Assembly (NCBI GenBank): GCA_027658995.1
Contig: JAQDQK010000001.1
Location: forward strand, 1 to 64,000
From: Propionibacteriaceae bacterium AM104-82
Lineage (GTDB): Bacteria > Actinomycetota > Actinomycetes > Propionibacteriales > Propionibacteriaceae
Length of the DNA stretch: 64,000 bases
Direction of reading: 5' to 3'
Shown here: positions 7,221-15,785 of the stretch, piece after piece
Layout of the letters: every line of letters starts with the position of its first letter
How positions within the stretch are numbered: the stretch's first letter is position 1
Notes under the pieces: generated by a model
Told to the model about the DNA's origin: nothing
Databases searched by the model: none
Seen by the model: only the letters and a program-made list of their open reading frames with translations
Program-made: the position numbers and the translations under genes

Positions 7221-9808
7221 GGCTGTCCGCCCTTCGATGCAACAGGATCGCGGGTGAGTCGCTCGTGAATCTGTGACGGGAGCACTCCGCGGGAGCTGAA
7301 CTTCTCGGCCACCAACTGGCGCAGCTGCGGGAGCGTCCAAGCTGTGGTGCTCTTCGTCAGAAGCTCATCCCAGACGGATGCAACATCAAGGGCGAGCTCG
7401 GACATCGTCGTCGGTGCGACGAGATGCACATGCGGTTCCGCCCCCGCAACTCCGTCGTCATGGATGGCGGGCTTCGACGAGATGACGACGGTTGCACTCT
7501 CCGGCGGGACAGCGTCCACCCCGCGATCCGCAGCAAGCAGCCTGAGTTGGTCGTTCGCTTGTCGGATGTCCTTATGCGGGACAACGCCAGTGGGCTCATG
7601 GTCGCTCTTGGCCTCTAGCGCGAGCCAGAGTTCGTTCCCCCAGCACCAGGCGGAGTCGCATCGACCAGTGCCGGGCGGCTTGGACGCGTCCGCACCCACG
7701 AGCTTGCCCAACTCGGTAAGTGCGGGCTCGTACTTGCTTGGGGCGCGTTCTGCCAGACCAGCGCGTATCTCACCGATGCGTCGGCGGACCTTGCCCTGAT
7801 TAGCGCCTGAGTCCAGTACTGAGGCCACCGCATTGACGGCATTCGCATCGATGGCGCTGAGCGCGGACCGTTGCATAGTCGGGAATGGTGCCATTTGGCG
7901 GACCCATGACCCAAGTCCCATGATCGTTTCGGCGAGCCGCACTAGCCCCTGTGCCGCAGTCCTGCCGGCGGCGTCGCCGGTCTGATCGGCGGCTTGATCG
8001 GCCCAGGCGGCTTCCAGATAGGTCCAGAATGCTCGATAGCCCTTGGTGGCGGAACCCGCCGCGCCCGTGACTCGCGCAACTTCGTGGGCATGCCTGGCCG
8101 CGTCGTCCCAGGCGCCGATATTGGCCGCAGCCCAGGCCCTTATTTCGTGCTCCACACAGGCTGACAAGGCTGCGGTGCCATCGGGTGCCTGTTGAGTCAT
8201 TTCGCGGCGGTAGTCGGTCAAGGCAGGCTCGGCTTCGGCGCGCCAGCTTTCATCGCTGTCCTGGTTGAGGAAGGCGTGGAGATTGCTGAGCATGTCACCG
8301 GCTGTGCCGGCCTGAGAGTTCTCGCGGCCGAAGCGGATTTCGGCCTGGAGTTCAGAGTCAAGTGCCGCGACGATCTCTGGTCGAGTAAGGTAACGCGAGA
8401 GATCAGGACCGAGAACGAGCACGACCGCCGTGTCTCCGGGACCTCTTGTGCACCGACCAGCGCCCTGGATCACACACGTGCGCACCCGAGCCGCCAGGGC
8501 AGCGCCGGCCCGAGCGCGGGACTGCAGGAACCGTTCTTGAAGATTGTCTTGGTCAGGGACCCCATCGAGGGCGACGAGGCGGCACGCGTCCCCCGGGAGA
8601 TCGAGCCCGTCATAGCGAGCGGCGAGTCCGCAGACGCCATGCGGCAGCTTGGCGAACGGGGCCATGCTCTCAGCAACCTGGTCGATCCCCCACACAGGCC
8701 ATCCTGGCTGCGCGAGCGCGCTGGCGTCGCTCATGGCAGCCTCGGTGCGAGGTGCCAGGATCAGTGCTTTGCCCGCGGCTGCGACGATCGCCCGGTTGAG
8801 GTCGGTCGTGTCGGCGCCTTCGACGAACTCGGGGAACACGAAGAACCGTCGTCCGTACCGTGGTGCGGTGCTCTCATCCGGCTGCTGGAGTCGAAGGATT
8901 CCCGGGCGTCCAAACGCACGTTCAAGCTCGCCCCCTTCACCCAGCGTCGCGGACAAGTAGACCCGCTGCCGTGCACCAGATAGCAGCCCGTTCTGATGGG
9001 TGGGTGGCACGTATGGACGGACCAAGATTCCTGAGTAGGCCACATACACCAGGCACGAGGCTAGGCCGGCGCGGATCATCGCGTAGCGGTAGGTATGCGG
9101 CGCCCGGAGTGAACCCAATACGCCGTCGAGCTTGGCGATCAAGCCGCTCTGTCGAAGCGGCACTACCATCCGCACGTCACTACCGATCCCAGGGTCAGGT
9201 TGGGAATCGCGTAGGCGCTCAAGGAACACGCCATCAAGGGCGGGAGCGAGTGTGTCGAGCACGGCCGTGTACTCTGCCGGAGACTTCCATCGGTTTATGT
9301 CGACGCTATAGGCCTCGCCGACATACTGTTCACCGGCGTGTGCGTCATCGAACAGGATCAGGTCGGCATCGGCCAGGCGAGGGTTGCTGTTGAAGATGCT
9401 GCTGTACGTCGTGACGGCGATCGCCTCGGCTGCTTCGTACGCTACGTGTGCGCCGGTGGGCCAGTCAGAGTGCCGACCCACGAGCAGCGCCGTGTCTATC
9501 CCTTCTCGGTAAGCAGCGTCCGTCACCTGGCGCGCAAGCTGTTGGGTTGGGCACGCGTAGATCACTCGCGAGCGTCGCTTGCGTCGCGTCCACTCCGCAA
9601 CAAGCAGCCCTGTGAGTGTCTTGCCAGTGCCAGTGGGGAGTTCCAACGCGACGTCGGGACTGCTGGCTTTCGACGTGAATGTCTTCAGCATCTCCGACTG
9701 GTGCGCCCACAGCCCGGGAACAGCGCCTGGACGTCGAGGGAGATCGCGATACAGCTCACCAGGGGAGGCGTAGTCCGTCCCGCCCGTCCTAGTTCGAACG
9801 AACGCCAC
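7217..9808 (-). CDS. SF2 DEAD/DEAH-type helicase with C-terminal nuclease-like domain
   Basis: 863 aa. Helicase motifs: Walker A LPTGTGKT (residues 57-64), motif II DDAH (154-157), motif III-like YLSAT, and motif VI IQGAGRCTRGPGD. A helical region follows, then from about residue 715 a segment reading CDSAWCWGNELW, LALEAKSDHE, and KDIRQANDQL. D718, E732 and K734 have the spacing of a PD-(D/E)xK nuclease active site. The helicase core is closest to the XPD/Rad3-like group. It is the first gene of a two-gene operon with the TIGR02391 protein (ATGA overlap). A helicase-nuclease plus a HEPN-like partner suggests a phage or plasmid defence system. This is inference; no known system name fits exactly. 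Confidence 0.8.
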   Translation of the reverse strand: MAFVRTRTGGTDYASPGELYRDLPRRPGAVPGLWAHQSEMLKTFTSKASSPDVALELPTGTGKTLTGLLVAEWTRRKRRSRVIYACPTQQLARQVTDAAYREGIDTALLVGRHSDWPTGAHVAYEAAEAIAVTTYSSIFNSNPRLADADLILFDDAHAGEQYVGEAYSVDINRWKSPAEYTAVLDTLAPALDGVFLERLRDSQPDPGIGSDVRMVVPLRQSGLIAKLDGVLGSLRAPHTYRYAMIRAGLASCLVYVAYSGILVRPYVPPTHQNGLLSGARQRVYLSATLGEGGELERAFGRPGILRLQQPDESTAPRYGRRFFVFPEFVEGADTTDLNRAIVAAAGKALILAPRTEAAMSDASALAQPGWPVWGIDQVAESMAPFAKLPHGVCGLAARYDGLDLPGDACRLVALDGVPDQDNLQERFLQSRARAGAALAARVRTCVIQGAGRCTRGPGDTAVVLVLGPDLSRYLTRPEIVAALDSELQAEIRFGRENSQAGTAGDMLSNLHAFLNQDSDESWRAEAEPALTDYRREMTQQAPDGTAALSACVEHEIRAWAAANIGAWDDAARHAHEVARVTGAAGSATKGYRAFWTYLEAAWADQAADQTGDAAGRTAAQGLVRLAETIMGLGSWVRQMAPFPTMQRSALSAIDANAVNAVASVLDSGANQGKVRRRIGEIRAGLAERAPSKYEPALTELGKLVGADASKPPGTGRCDSAWCWGNELWLALEAKSDHEPTGVVPHKDIRQANDQLRLLAADRGVDAVPPESATVVISSKPAIHDDGVAGAEPHVHLVAPTTMSELALDVASVWDELLTKSTTAWTLPQLRQLVAEKFSSRGVLPSQIHERLTRDPVASKGGQP

Positions 9809-10080
9809 GTCGTCCCCTCCCTACGCGGAAATGGAGCGCTCCGTGGTTGCGCGCCGACATAAGTGTCTCATCGGAAGCTCGCTAGGTGAGCAGAAGGGCA
9901 TGGACTGAGCCATGGACGCAGGAGGTGGCACCCGATCGGTGGTGACAACCTAGGGCGGGCACCCTACGAGGACCCGATGGAGCCTGGGTGCTGCGGCCCT
10001 AGGCCGATGCTCCGACGCCACGGGCTGCCCGTTCTGACGGACGCCTGGCCAATGCGACACTGACCCTGGCCAGCTACGGC

Positions 10081-10593
10081 CTAACGTTTGGGTCGACGGA
10101 CGATGAGGTCGCGGCCATCGCATTCAGTGCAGTTGCACATCGGCCATCCGAAGCGAGCCCAGAAGGATGCAGACTGCTGAGTTGGGCCGACATAGATTTC
10201 GCGGTCACGGTACTCAGACGCGAGTTGCTGGATGATCGCTGTGCCTAGGTGGGTTCCATTGCAGCGGAGGTCTTCTCGAACCTCGAAACTCCAGACCATG
10301 ACTGCTGGGCTGTTAGTGCGGGAAGAGTGGGCGGGGTACCTGAGGTGAAGAAGAAGCCGGGCGACTTCCTCGCCCCGTTGGATATATGACCGCCACTGAT
10401 GGTCGGGTGGCCCGAGCCCTCCGTTCGCCCACCACGTTCTGGTGAATCGGCGGTCATCAGCGTAGTCGGGCCTGCGCCTACCATGCATGACGACCATCTC
10501 CGGTTCTTCCCAGGTAATCGCCTCGCCCACGCCGTTGAGTCTCTCAGAGTCAGGTGGTGGCTGCCCAGTACTGGGTGTTCGTCTCGCGGCCAC
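10081..10593 (-). CDS. GNAT-like acetyltransferase fold protein
   Basis: 170 aa, soluble. The second half (VWSFEVREDLRCNGTHLGTA, then IIQQLASEYRDREIYVGPT, then SASFWARFGW) follows the GNAT pattern of strand, acetyl-CoA loop (RCNGTHLGTA in the place of RGxGxG/A) and helix. The tail has three cysteines (MCNCTECDGRDLIVRRPKR), which could bind a metal. The GTG start at 10593 shares its base with the relaxase stop (TAGTG), so it is co-translated with the relaxase. Such genes recur next to MobF relaxases in actinobacterial elements. The acetylated substrate is unknown. Confidence 0.65.
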   Translation of the reverse strand: MAARRTPSTGQPPPDSERLNGVGEAITWEEPEMVVMHGRRRPDYADDRRFTRTWWANGGLGPPDHQWRSYIQRGEEVARLLLHLRYPAHSSRTNSPAVMVWSFEVREDLRCNGTHLGTAIIQQLASEYRDREIYVGPTQQSASFWARFGWPMCNCTECDGRDLIVRRPKR

Positions 10594-13500
10594 TAGATTG
10601 TCAGGCCGCTCCGCTCTTCCGCGGTGCGGTCAACGGGGTCCTCAGTTCCCCAGTCGGCAACGGTGAGTTTCCTCGTTCGGCCGAGTTCGGCTCGGGCCCG
10701 GGCTGCGTCGATCTTCTGCGCGGTCGAAGTTGGAGGCGCACCTAGGGGTGATTCGCCAGCGATCTGGTAGCGGTCCCGGTACGCAGCGACGGTGCGGGCT
10801 GACCGTCGCCAGCTTGCGTACCTCCGTCGATCCGTCGGTGGTGTGCCGAGCGCCTTCGTCCACGGCGCAGCTTCGTTCAGGGAGATGTCTAGGACGGCGT
10901 CGGCGCGGGTTTCGATGAGCGAGCGTCGTTGGTCGAGTGCTTCGTGCATGTCGGTGGCCATAGGGCCGTCCGCGTGCGGGATCAGGCCGGCGATGAGTCG
11001 AGGGGCCTTCCTGGCTCGGCCTGCCTGGGCGGGTCGTCGGGTGGCTTGTTCGACGCGGTAGTGGAGGACGGCGGCGATGTCGTCGGCGTCGCTGAACCCG
11101 CGCGCGCCGACGAGACGTGGCAGGAGCGCCTCGACATCGTGATGGTTGGCTTCGGCGTGGCGGAGTTCGGCAGTGAGCGGGCCGAAGGCGTCGGACTCGA
11201 TCGCGTTCTCGGCTTGGTCGGTGGTCAGTCCGGAGCCGCGGATGAGGGTGGCCCAGCGGTCATGCTGGGCTGCGGCGGCCAGGGTCTCGTACTCGGCGGT
11301 GAGTTGGGCGATCGAGCCCCACTGGTTCTGTTCGGTGACGATGGTTTCGTGGGCGGACAGTTCGGCGCCGGTGTGCTGCAGAACGCCGTAGAGGACGCTT
11401 CGTGCACTCGCGTCGGGGTTCTCGCCGGGGTGCGGTTCTGCATGGTCGTCGGCGTGGTCGAGGATCACGTAGGCATGGTTGGTGTGGCGGCCGCGGGTCA
11501 TGGAGACGTAGAAGTTCTCTCTTGTGGAGGTCGGCTCGACGAGGACGTGCGCGGTGTCGGTGGTGACTCCTTGGGCGCGGTAGGCGGTGACCGCGTACCC
11601 GAGATCGACATGCTCGGCCGCATACCCGGCTGGCAGGACGACCGTGCCGCCGAACCGGCGGCCTGGTTTGCGGATGGTGAGGGTCCCGTCGCCGCGGACG
11701 GACGTGATGGTCCATATGTCGCCGTTGCGTACCCAGTCGCGTCCGTTCGTGGTGCGGAGTCGTCGGTCGTTGCGGCGGGTGATGATGGTGTCGCCAACGC
11801 CGGCGGCGGTACCGTCGCGCAGCTCGACCTCGCGGTCGGGGTTCAGCGTCTTGTTGAGGATCAGATCGGCACGGGCGCGACCGTTCAGCGCGGTCACGTC
11901 CTCATGGGTCTCGGCGATCAGCACCGAGACGAGTCCCGCGTCGCGATCGGCGCGCCAGGCGTTGTAGGCGGCATCGGTCATGGCCTCGCCGTCGCCGTCG
12001 GTAATGCGCTGATGGGCGAGGTAGGTGTCGATAGCCGCCGTGCGGCCGTGGCGTAGCTCAAGTGAGGCGGTCTTCTCCCAGACGTGGGTGAAGCGGTGAA
12101 CGTCGACCAGTTCGGGGGTGTCGGCTCGGTCTCTGGCGATCATCGCGAATGCTCCGCCGGCGTCCACGGATTGCAGTTGCGCGTAGTCGCCGACCAGCAG
12201 CACCTTCGCGCCCGCTTCATGGGCGAGGTGGGTGATGCGGTCCAGCGACAGGGCGCCGGCCAGGGATGCTTCGTCGATGATGACGAGCTGACTCGCCTCG
12301 AACGTGGTGCCGTGGATGAGGTGGTTCTGCCACCACTTCGCCGTGTTCTCCGTCGCGATCCCGAGATCGTCCGCCAGCACCTGGGCGGCAACCGCCGACG
12401 GTGCCAACCCGACGACCGAACCGGAGCCGTGCTCGGCTTCCCACGCTCGTCGGAGCGCGCTCATGGCGGTGGTCTTGCCCGCCCCAGCAGGACCGACCAG
12501 CACGTCAAGCATCCGCCCCGACACCGCGATCCGGGTCAAGGCATCGGCTTGGTCGTCGCCGAGCATTCGACCATCCGCGGCGGGTCTGCGCGTGGTCTTT
12601 TCGACCGTCGCGAGCTGCACCGTCGGCCCGGCCAGGTTCGCTGCTCGTTCGAGGAGTCTGTCCTCGGCCGCGAGCTGGGCCTCGGAGGTGAACACCGTCG
12701 AGCTCTTCGGTCGGAACACGGAACTGCCGTCGGGCCGACGGAACACGACAGGCGAGGAGGCGAGTTCGGGGGGCGTCAGCCGAAAGGAAACGAGCTCGGC
12801 GGCATCGGCAACCATCGCGACGATCGCTTCCCGATCGTGCATGGTGGCGAACCGCCAGCCCATCGTCTGCCGGGATGCCTCGGCCATGAGATTCCACCGC
12901 CGCCAGGTCGAACGCTTCTCACCGACCACCTCGACGACCGAACGCCCCAGCTCACCGATGACATCGAGCGGCACGTCGTCGGCATGCAGCAGGAGCGGCT
13001 TGTCGTTGTCGGTCACCTCGCGCGCCCACGTCGTCGCATCCCGCCCCAACGCTTTCGTGGCGCGCTCCCGCCATTCGGCGGTGAGGTCAGCCAAGGATCG
13101 GACCTGCTTCTCGGGGCGGGTCGCGAGTGTGGCTCGGGCTCGGAGTTTCATGATCGCTGCTGGTGCCGGTCGTCGTCCGTGCGCTGCGACGTACTCAGCG
13201 ATGAGGCGATCGGTCTCGGCGTCGATGTGACGAGCGCGGGTAGAGAACTCGGCGACCAGTTCCTCGGGCACTCCCGCGATCGCCCATGCCGGGTTGTGGT
13301 CGAGGCCCATCTCTCGGGCCTCCCACGAGACGCCGAAGGTGCGCGTCATATGGTCGGCGAACACGGCTTCATGTAGCTCGGAGAGCGCCACCACGGCGGC
13401 GTGCATCGGTCTGCCGTCGAGCGAACGCCACTTCCCATCGAGGACGGTCTTGACCTTGTTGCTGATGACCACGTGCGTGTGGAGGTGGGGGTCGCCGGCG

Positions 13501-14153
13501 CGGGAGTCGAAGTGATCGAACGCGGTCGCGATCAGCCCCGTGACCTCGACCTGTGCAACCGCGCCATCTCCGACGGTTGCGCCCGTGCGGGTGGCTGCAA
13601 CCTCGCGCTCCATGAACGCAACCACCTCCGCAACCGCTCGATGATGCGCCTCCCCGATGAGCGCTTGGACCCCGGCGTCCGCGACTGCCCACAGCACGCT
13701 CGTGGACTTCGGGATGGAGAAGGTGAAGTCGAAGCCCGCCACAGCACGCCGTGTGCTGCGGGCAGTCTCCTCGGCAACGATCTGCGCGACAGCCTCGCCC
13801 TTGGCGCCGGGGGTCATGGTCGGTTCGAGGTCGGCGATCCGCGCTTCGATTCGCTGCTCCTGGTTCTTGTATGCCGCGAAGCCCAGGCCGAGCTTGTCGC
13901 CGGTGATCGGATCACAGCCTGTGCCCATGAGGAGCTGGAGTTGGTGTTCCGATACTCGGTCGCCCACCTGAATCTCGCCCTTGCCGAGGGCCGCTACGCC
14001 TGCGCCGAGCCAGCGGCCGGGCGGTGTGCCTTCTTCCATGTAGTAGCGGGTAAGCGGCGTCGAGAGCGGCCTGTTGCCGTCGGCTGCCGCGACGGTCTTG
14101 AGCAGGTACTTGTAGCCGTCACCTGCCGACATCACGCGCATCGAAACCGTCAT
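10593..14153 (-). CDS. traA: MobF relaxase-helicase (TraA/TrwC-like)
   Basis: 1186 aa conjugative relaxase. It nicks oriT, stays bound to the 5' end and unwinds the transferred strand. Seen: paired tyrosines in TPLTRYYMEEGTPPGRW (about residues 37-38), the metal-binding HUH motif DPHLHTHVV (about 221-227), and a RecD2-like helicase with Walker A VGPAGAGKTT (about 553), Walker B VIIDEAS, YAVTAYRAQG, and ENFYVSMTRGR. The ATG at 14153 is chosen for its GGAGGT ribosome-binding site; a longer frame begins at 14192. No frameshift is visible, so it looks functional. It is followed by the GNAT-like gene with a one-base overlap. The element's transfer channel genes, if at 49-64 kb, are far away, so the two may belong to different elements. 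Confidence 0.93.
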   Translation of the reverse strand: MTVSMRVMSAGDGYKYLLKTVAAADGNRPLSTPLTRYYMEEGTPPGRWLGAGVAALGKGEIQVGDRVSEHQLQLLMGTGCDPITGDKLGLGFAAYKNQEQRIEARIADLEPTMTPGAKGEAVAQIVAEETARSTRRAVAGFDFTFSIPKSTSVLWAVADAGVQALIGEAHHRAVAEVVAFMEREVAATRTGATVGDGAVAQVEVTGLIATAFDHFDSRAGDPHLHTHVVISNKVKTVLDGKWRSLDGRPMHAAVVALSELHEAVFADHMTRTFGVSWEAREMGLDHNPAWAIAGVPEELVAEFSTRARHIDAETDRLIAEYVAAHGRRPAPAAIMKLRARATLATRPEKQVRSLADLTAEWRERATKALGRDATTWAREVTDNDKPLLLHADDVPLDVIGELGRSVVEVVGEKRSTWRRWNLMAEASRQTMGWRFATMHDREAIVAMVADAAELVSFRLTPPELASSPVVFRRPDGSSVFRPKSSTVFTSEAQLAAEDRLLERAANLAGPTVQLATVEKTTRRPAADGRMLGDDQADALTRIAVSGRMLDVLVGPAGAGKTTAMSALRRAWEAEHGSGSVVGLAPSAVAAQVLADDLGIATENTAKWWQNHLIHGTTFEASQLVIIDEASLAGALSLDRITHLAHEAGAKVLLVGDYAQLQSVDAGGAFAMIARDRADTPELVDVHRFTHVWEKTASLELRHGRTAAIDTYLAHQRITDGDGEAMTDAAYNAWRADRDAGLVSVLIAETHEDVTALNGRARADLILNKTLNPDREVELRDGTAAGVGDTIITRRNDRRLRTTNGRDWVRNGDIWTITSVRGDGTLTIRKPGRRFGGTVVLPAGYAAEHVDLGYAVTAYRAQGVTTDTAHVLVEPTSTRENFYVSMTRGRHTNHAYVILDHADDHAEPHPGENPDASARSVLYGVLQHTGAELSAHETIVTEQNQWGSIAQLTAEYETLAAAAQHDRWATLIRGSGLTTDQAENAIESDAFGPLTAELRHAEANHHDVEALLPRLVGARGFSDADDIAAVLHYRVEQATRRPAQAGRARKAPRLIAGLIPHADGPMATDMHEALDQRRSLIETRADAVLDISLNEAAPWTKALGTPPTDRRRYASWRRSARTVAAYRDRYQIAGESPLGAPPTSTAQKIDAARARAELGRTRKLTVADWGTEDPVDRTAEERSGLTI

Positions 14154-14166
14154 GCCCACCTCCGCT

Positions 14167-14390
14167 CCTGCCGGGCAGGTGAGCACCCTCACCCGGTGAC
14201 TTCTGAAGCGGTCATGGCCGGCTCAACCTCGACCTGCAAGAGGCGTGTCAGCTCAGAAAAGGCAGGGTGTGGCGGAGCTTCCTGAGTGCGGGCTGTCGTG
14301 AATGGACGTTGCTGGTCGATGGACTGGATGGCACTGGGCCGGCGACCGCGAGGACAGGTCAGCACGACGTAGTGGTGCACCTGACAGGTG
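14167..14390. other. Relaxase-upstream region with short palindromes; possible oriT or operators
   Basis: Between the divergent relaxase and methyltransferase genes are two 13-bp palindromes, each with a 1-nt centre: CCTGCCGGGCAGG (14167-14179) and CACCTGACAGGTG (14378-14390). They share the CCTG/CAGG core. oriT sites commonly lie upstream of MobF genes, and autoregulation by the relaxase or a repressor is also usual there. No nick-site consensus was recognised, so this is a candidate region only. The rest of 14154-14454 holds promoters for both genes but no other gene. Confidence 0.35.
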
Positions 14391-14454
14391 ACCAGCCCGG
14401 CGACACGACTCACGCGAGTTCTGGCCGGGGATCATCCCGTCAGCCGGAGCATTC

Positions 14455-15570
14455 ATGCACGACACACCGACCGATCCCGCGAGTCCGCTGAGGATCGGTT
14501 CGCTCTTCTCGGGATACGGCGGCCTCGACCTCGCTGTCGAACATGTCTTCGGCGGAGAGACCGTCTGGTTCTCTGAGATCAATGAGCCCGTGGCCAGGGT
14601 CTTCGCCCACCACTGGCCCGACGCCCCGAATCTGGGCGACATCACAAGGATCAGCTGGTCGCAGGTCGAGCCCGTTGACATTCTGATCGGCGGCTTCCCC
14701 TGCCAAGACGTGTCCACCGTCGGCAAGCGCGCCGGTCTCGCACCCGGAACCCGCTCAGGTCTATGGGCGCACATGGGCACAGCCATCGAAGTGCTGCAAC
14801 CCCAATGGGTCGTCATCGAAAACGTCCGCGGTCTGCTCTCGTCCCCAGCCATCCGACCGATCACCGAAGGAGACGACAATGCCCCGCGCAACCCCTGCGC
14901 AGCAACCCCCGACGATACAGCCCTTCGCGCTCTGGAGCCCGACCCGTGGCATCTGGGAGACAGCGCAACTCGACCTCTACGAGCAGCCGGCGCCGTACTC
15001 GGCGATTTGGCCGACCTGCGGATGGATGCACGATGGGTCGGTCTACCTGCTTCCCTTGTCGGCGCTCCTCACCCCCGGTTCCGCATCTTCCTCCTGGCCC
15101 AGCGTCAAGACGCTGTTCCGAACCCCGCTCGCGTCGGACTCGCTTCGAGGTGGAGAGACCCTGGACAAGGTGAAGGCGAGACGGGGCACGATCGCACTCT
15201 CGCACCAGATCATCGACCTCGCGCTCCACGGACCGGATGGCTCGCTCAGCAGGCACAGCGACTCGGCGACGTTGTGGTCGCTGACCGAGGACATCTTCAC
15301 CGCTGGGGACGCTATGCCCACGCCGTGGCTCGTTGGGAGCACATCACCGGACGAGTCGCACCAGCGCCCGCACTCCTGAGGAACGAGAATGGCCCGCGTC
15401 CAGCACCGGAGTTCGTGGAGTGGCTCATGGGACTCCCTACCGCCTGGCTCTCCGATCCACGACATGGCCTTCCGCCGAACCAGCAACTGATGGCGCTTGG
15501 CAATGGGGTCCTGCCTCTACAAGCGGCGATCGCACTGACTGCCGTGTCAGCGTTCTCGCCGCTTGGGTAG
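14455..15570 (+). CDS. C5 cytosine DNA methyltransferase
   Basis: 371 aa Dcm-type enzyme. Motif I is GSLFSGYGGLDLA, motif IV with the catalytic Cys is IGGFPCQDVS, motif VI is VIENV, motif VIII-like is VGAPHPRFRIFLLA, and motif X is LMALGNGVLPLQAA. The part between motifs VIII and IX is the usual target-recognition zone. Here it has unusual codon use (many A/T third positions) because a second frame, 14879-15379, is also open and carries its own ribosome-binding site. Orphan methyltransferases like this protect mobile elements from host restriction. It is divergent from the relaxase. The final ~50 codons are closely matched by the end of the DUF2637 gene at 33.8-33.97 kb. Confidence 0.9.
   Translation: MHDTPTDPASPLRIGSLFSGYGGLDLAVEHVFGGETVWFSEINEPVARVFAHHWPDAPNLGDITRISWSQVEPVDILIGGFPCQDVSTVGKRAGLAPGTRSGLWAHMGTAIEVLQPQWVVIENVRGLLSSPAIRPITEGDDNAPRNPCAATPDDTALRALEPDPWHLGDSATRPLRAAGAVLGDLADLRMDARWVGLPASLVGAPHPRFRIFLLAQRQDAVPNPARVGLASRWRDPGQGEGETGHDRTLAPDHRPRAPRTGWLAQQAQRLGDVVVADRGHLHRWGRYAHAVARWEHITGRVAPAPALLRNENGPRPAPEFVEWLMGLPTAWLSDPRHGLPPNQQLMALGNGVLPLQAAIALTAVSAFSPLG
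14879..15379 (+). CDS. Overlapping gene inside the methyltransferase gene, different frame
   Basis: 166 aa, lying wholly within the methyltransferase gene in another frame. GAAGGAG lies 6 nt before its ATG. By hand count about 25 of ~148 third codon positions are A/T, against about 65 of ~155 for the methyltransferase frame over the same DNA; elsewhere the methyltransferase frame is strongly G/C at third positions. The product has a protein-like composition: ALWSPTRGIWETAQLDLYEQ, then YSAIWPTCGWMHDGSVYLLP, then LFRTPLASDSLRGGETLDKV, then ALSHQIIDLAL. The YSxxWPxxGxMxxGxxYxLP and TPxASDSxxGG strings recall segments found in phage Dcm-type proteins and in unnamed proteins next to them. The function is unknown. 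Confidence 0.7.
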   Translation: MPRATPAQQPPTIQPFALWSPTRGIWETAQLDLYEQPAPYSAIWPTCGWMHDGSVYLLPLSALLTPGSASSSWPSVKTLFRTPLASDSLRGGETLDKVKARRGTIALSHQIIDLALHGPDGSLSRHSDSATLWSLTEDIFTAGDAMPTPWLVGSTSPDESHQRPHS

Positions 15571-15785
15571 CGGAGGCTACGCGACCGCCGGCCGCGATCA
15601 CTCCGCTGGGTGAGCGGCGGGGGTGTCCCCGATGCGGTGATCCTGCGTTCGTAGGTCGGCCAGGCAGCGAGCAGTAGGAGCCCGTTGGCGCTCGGCGTGC
15701 TGGGGTCCGCGGTGTGGGTGGTGATTGAGAGGTGTGGGGTAGCGCGCTTTGTTGCCTGTTTGGGAGTCGTTGACAGGGGTTGGGC

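Noticed and set aside
10929-13376. Long open frames on the + strand opposite the relaxase gene
   Set aside because: They mirror the GC-rich codons of the relaxase gene, have Gly/Val/Arg-rich composition and no ribosome-binding sites. The minus strand carries all MobF motifs.
15571-15785. Possible terminator CCGCT-GGGTG-AGCGG between dcm and the CPBP gene
   Set aside because: Only a 5-bp stem with no T-run; too weak to call.
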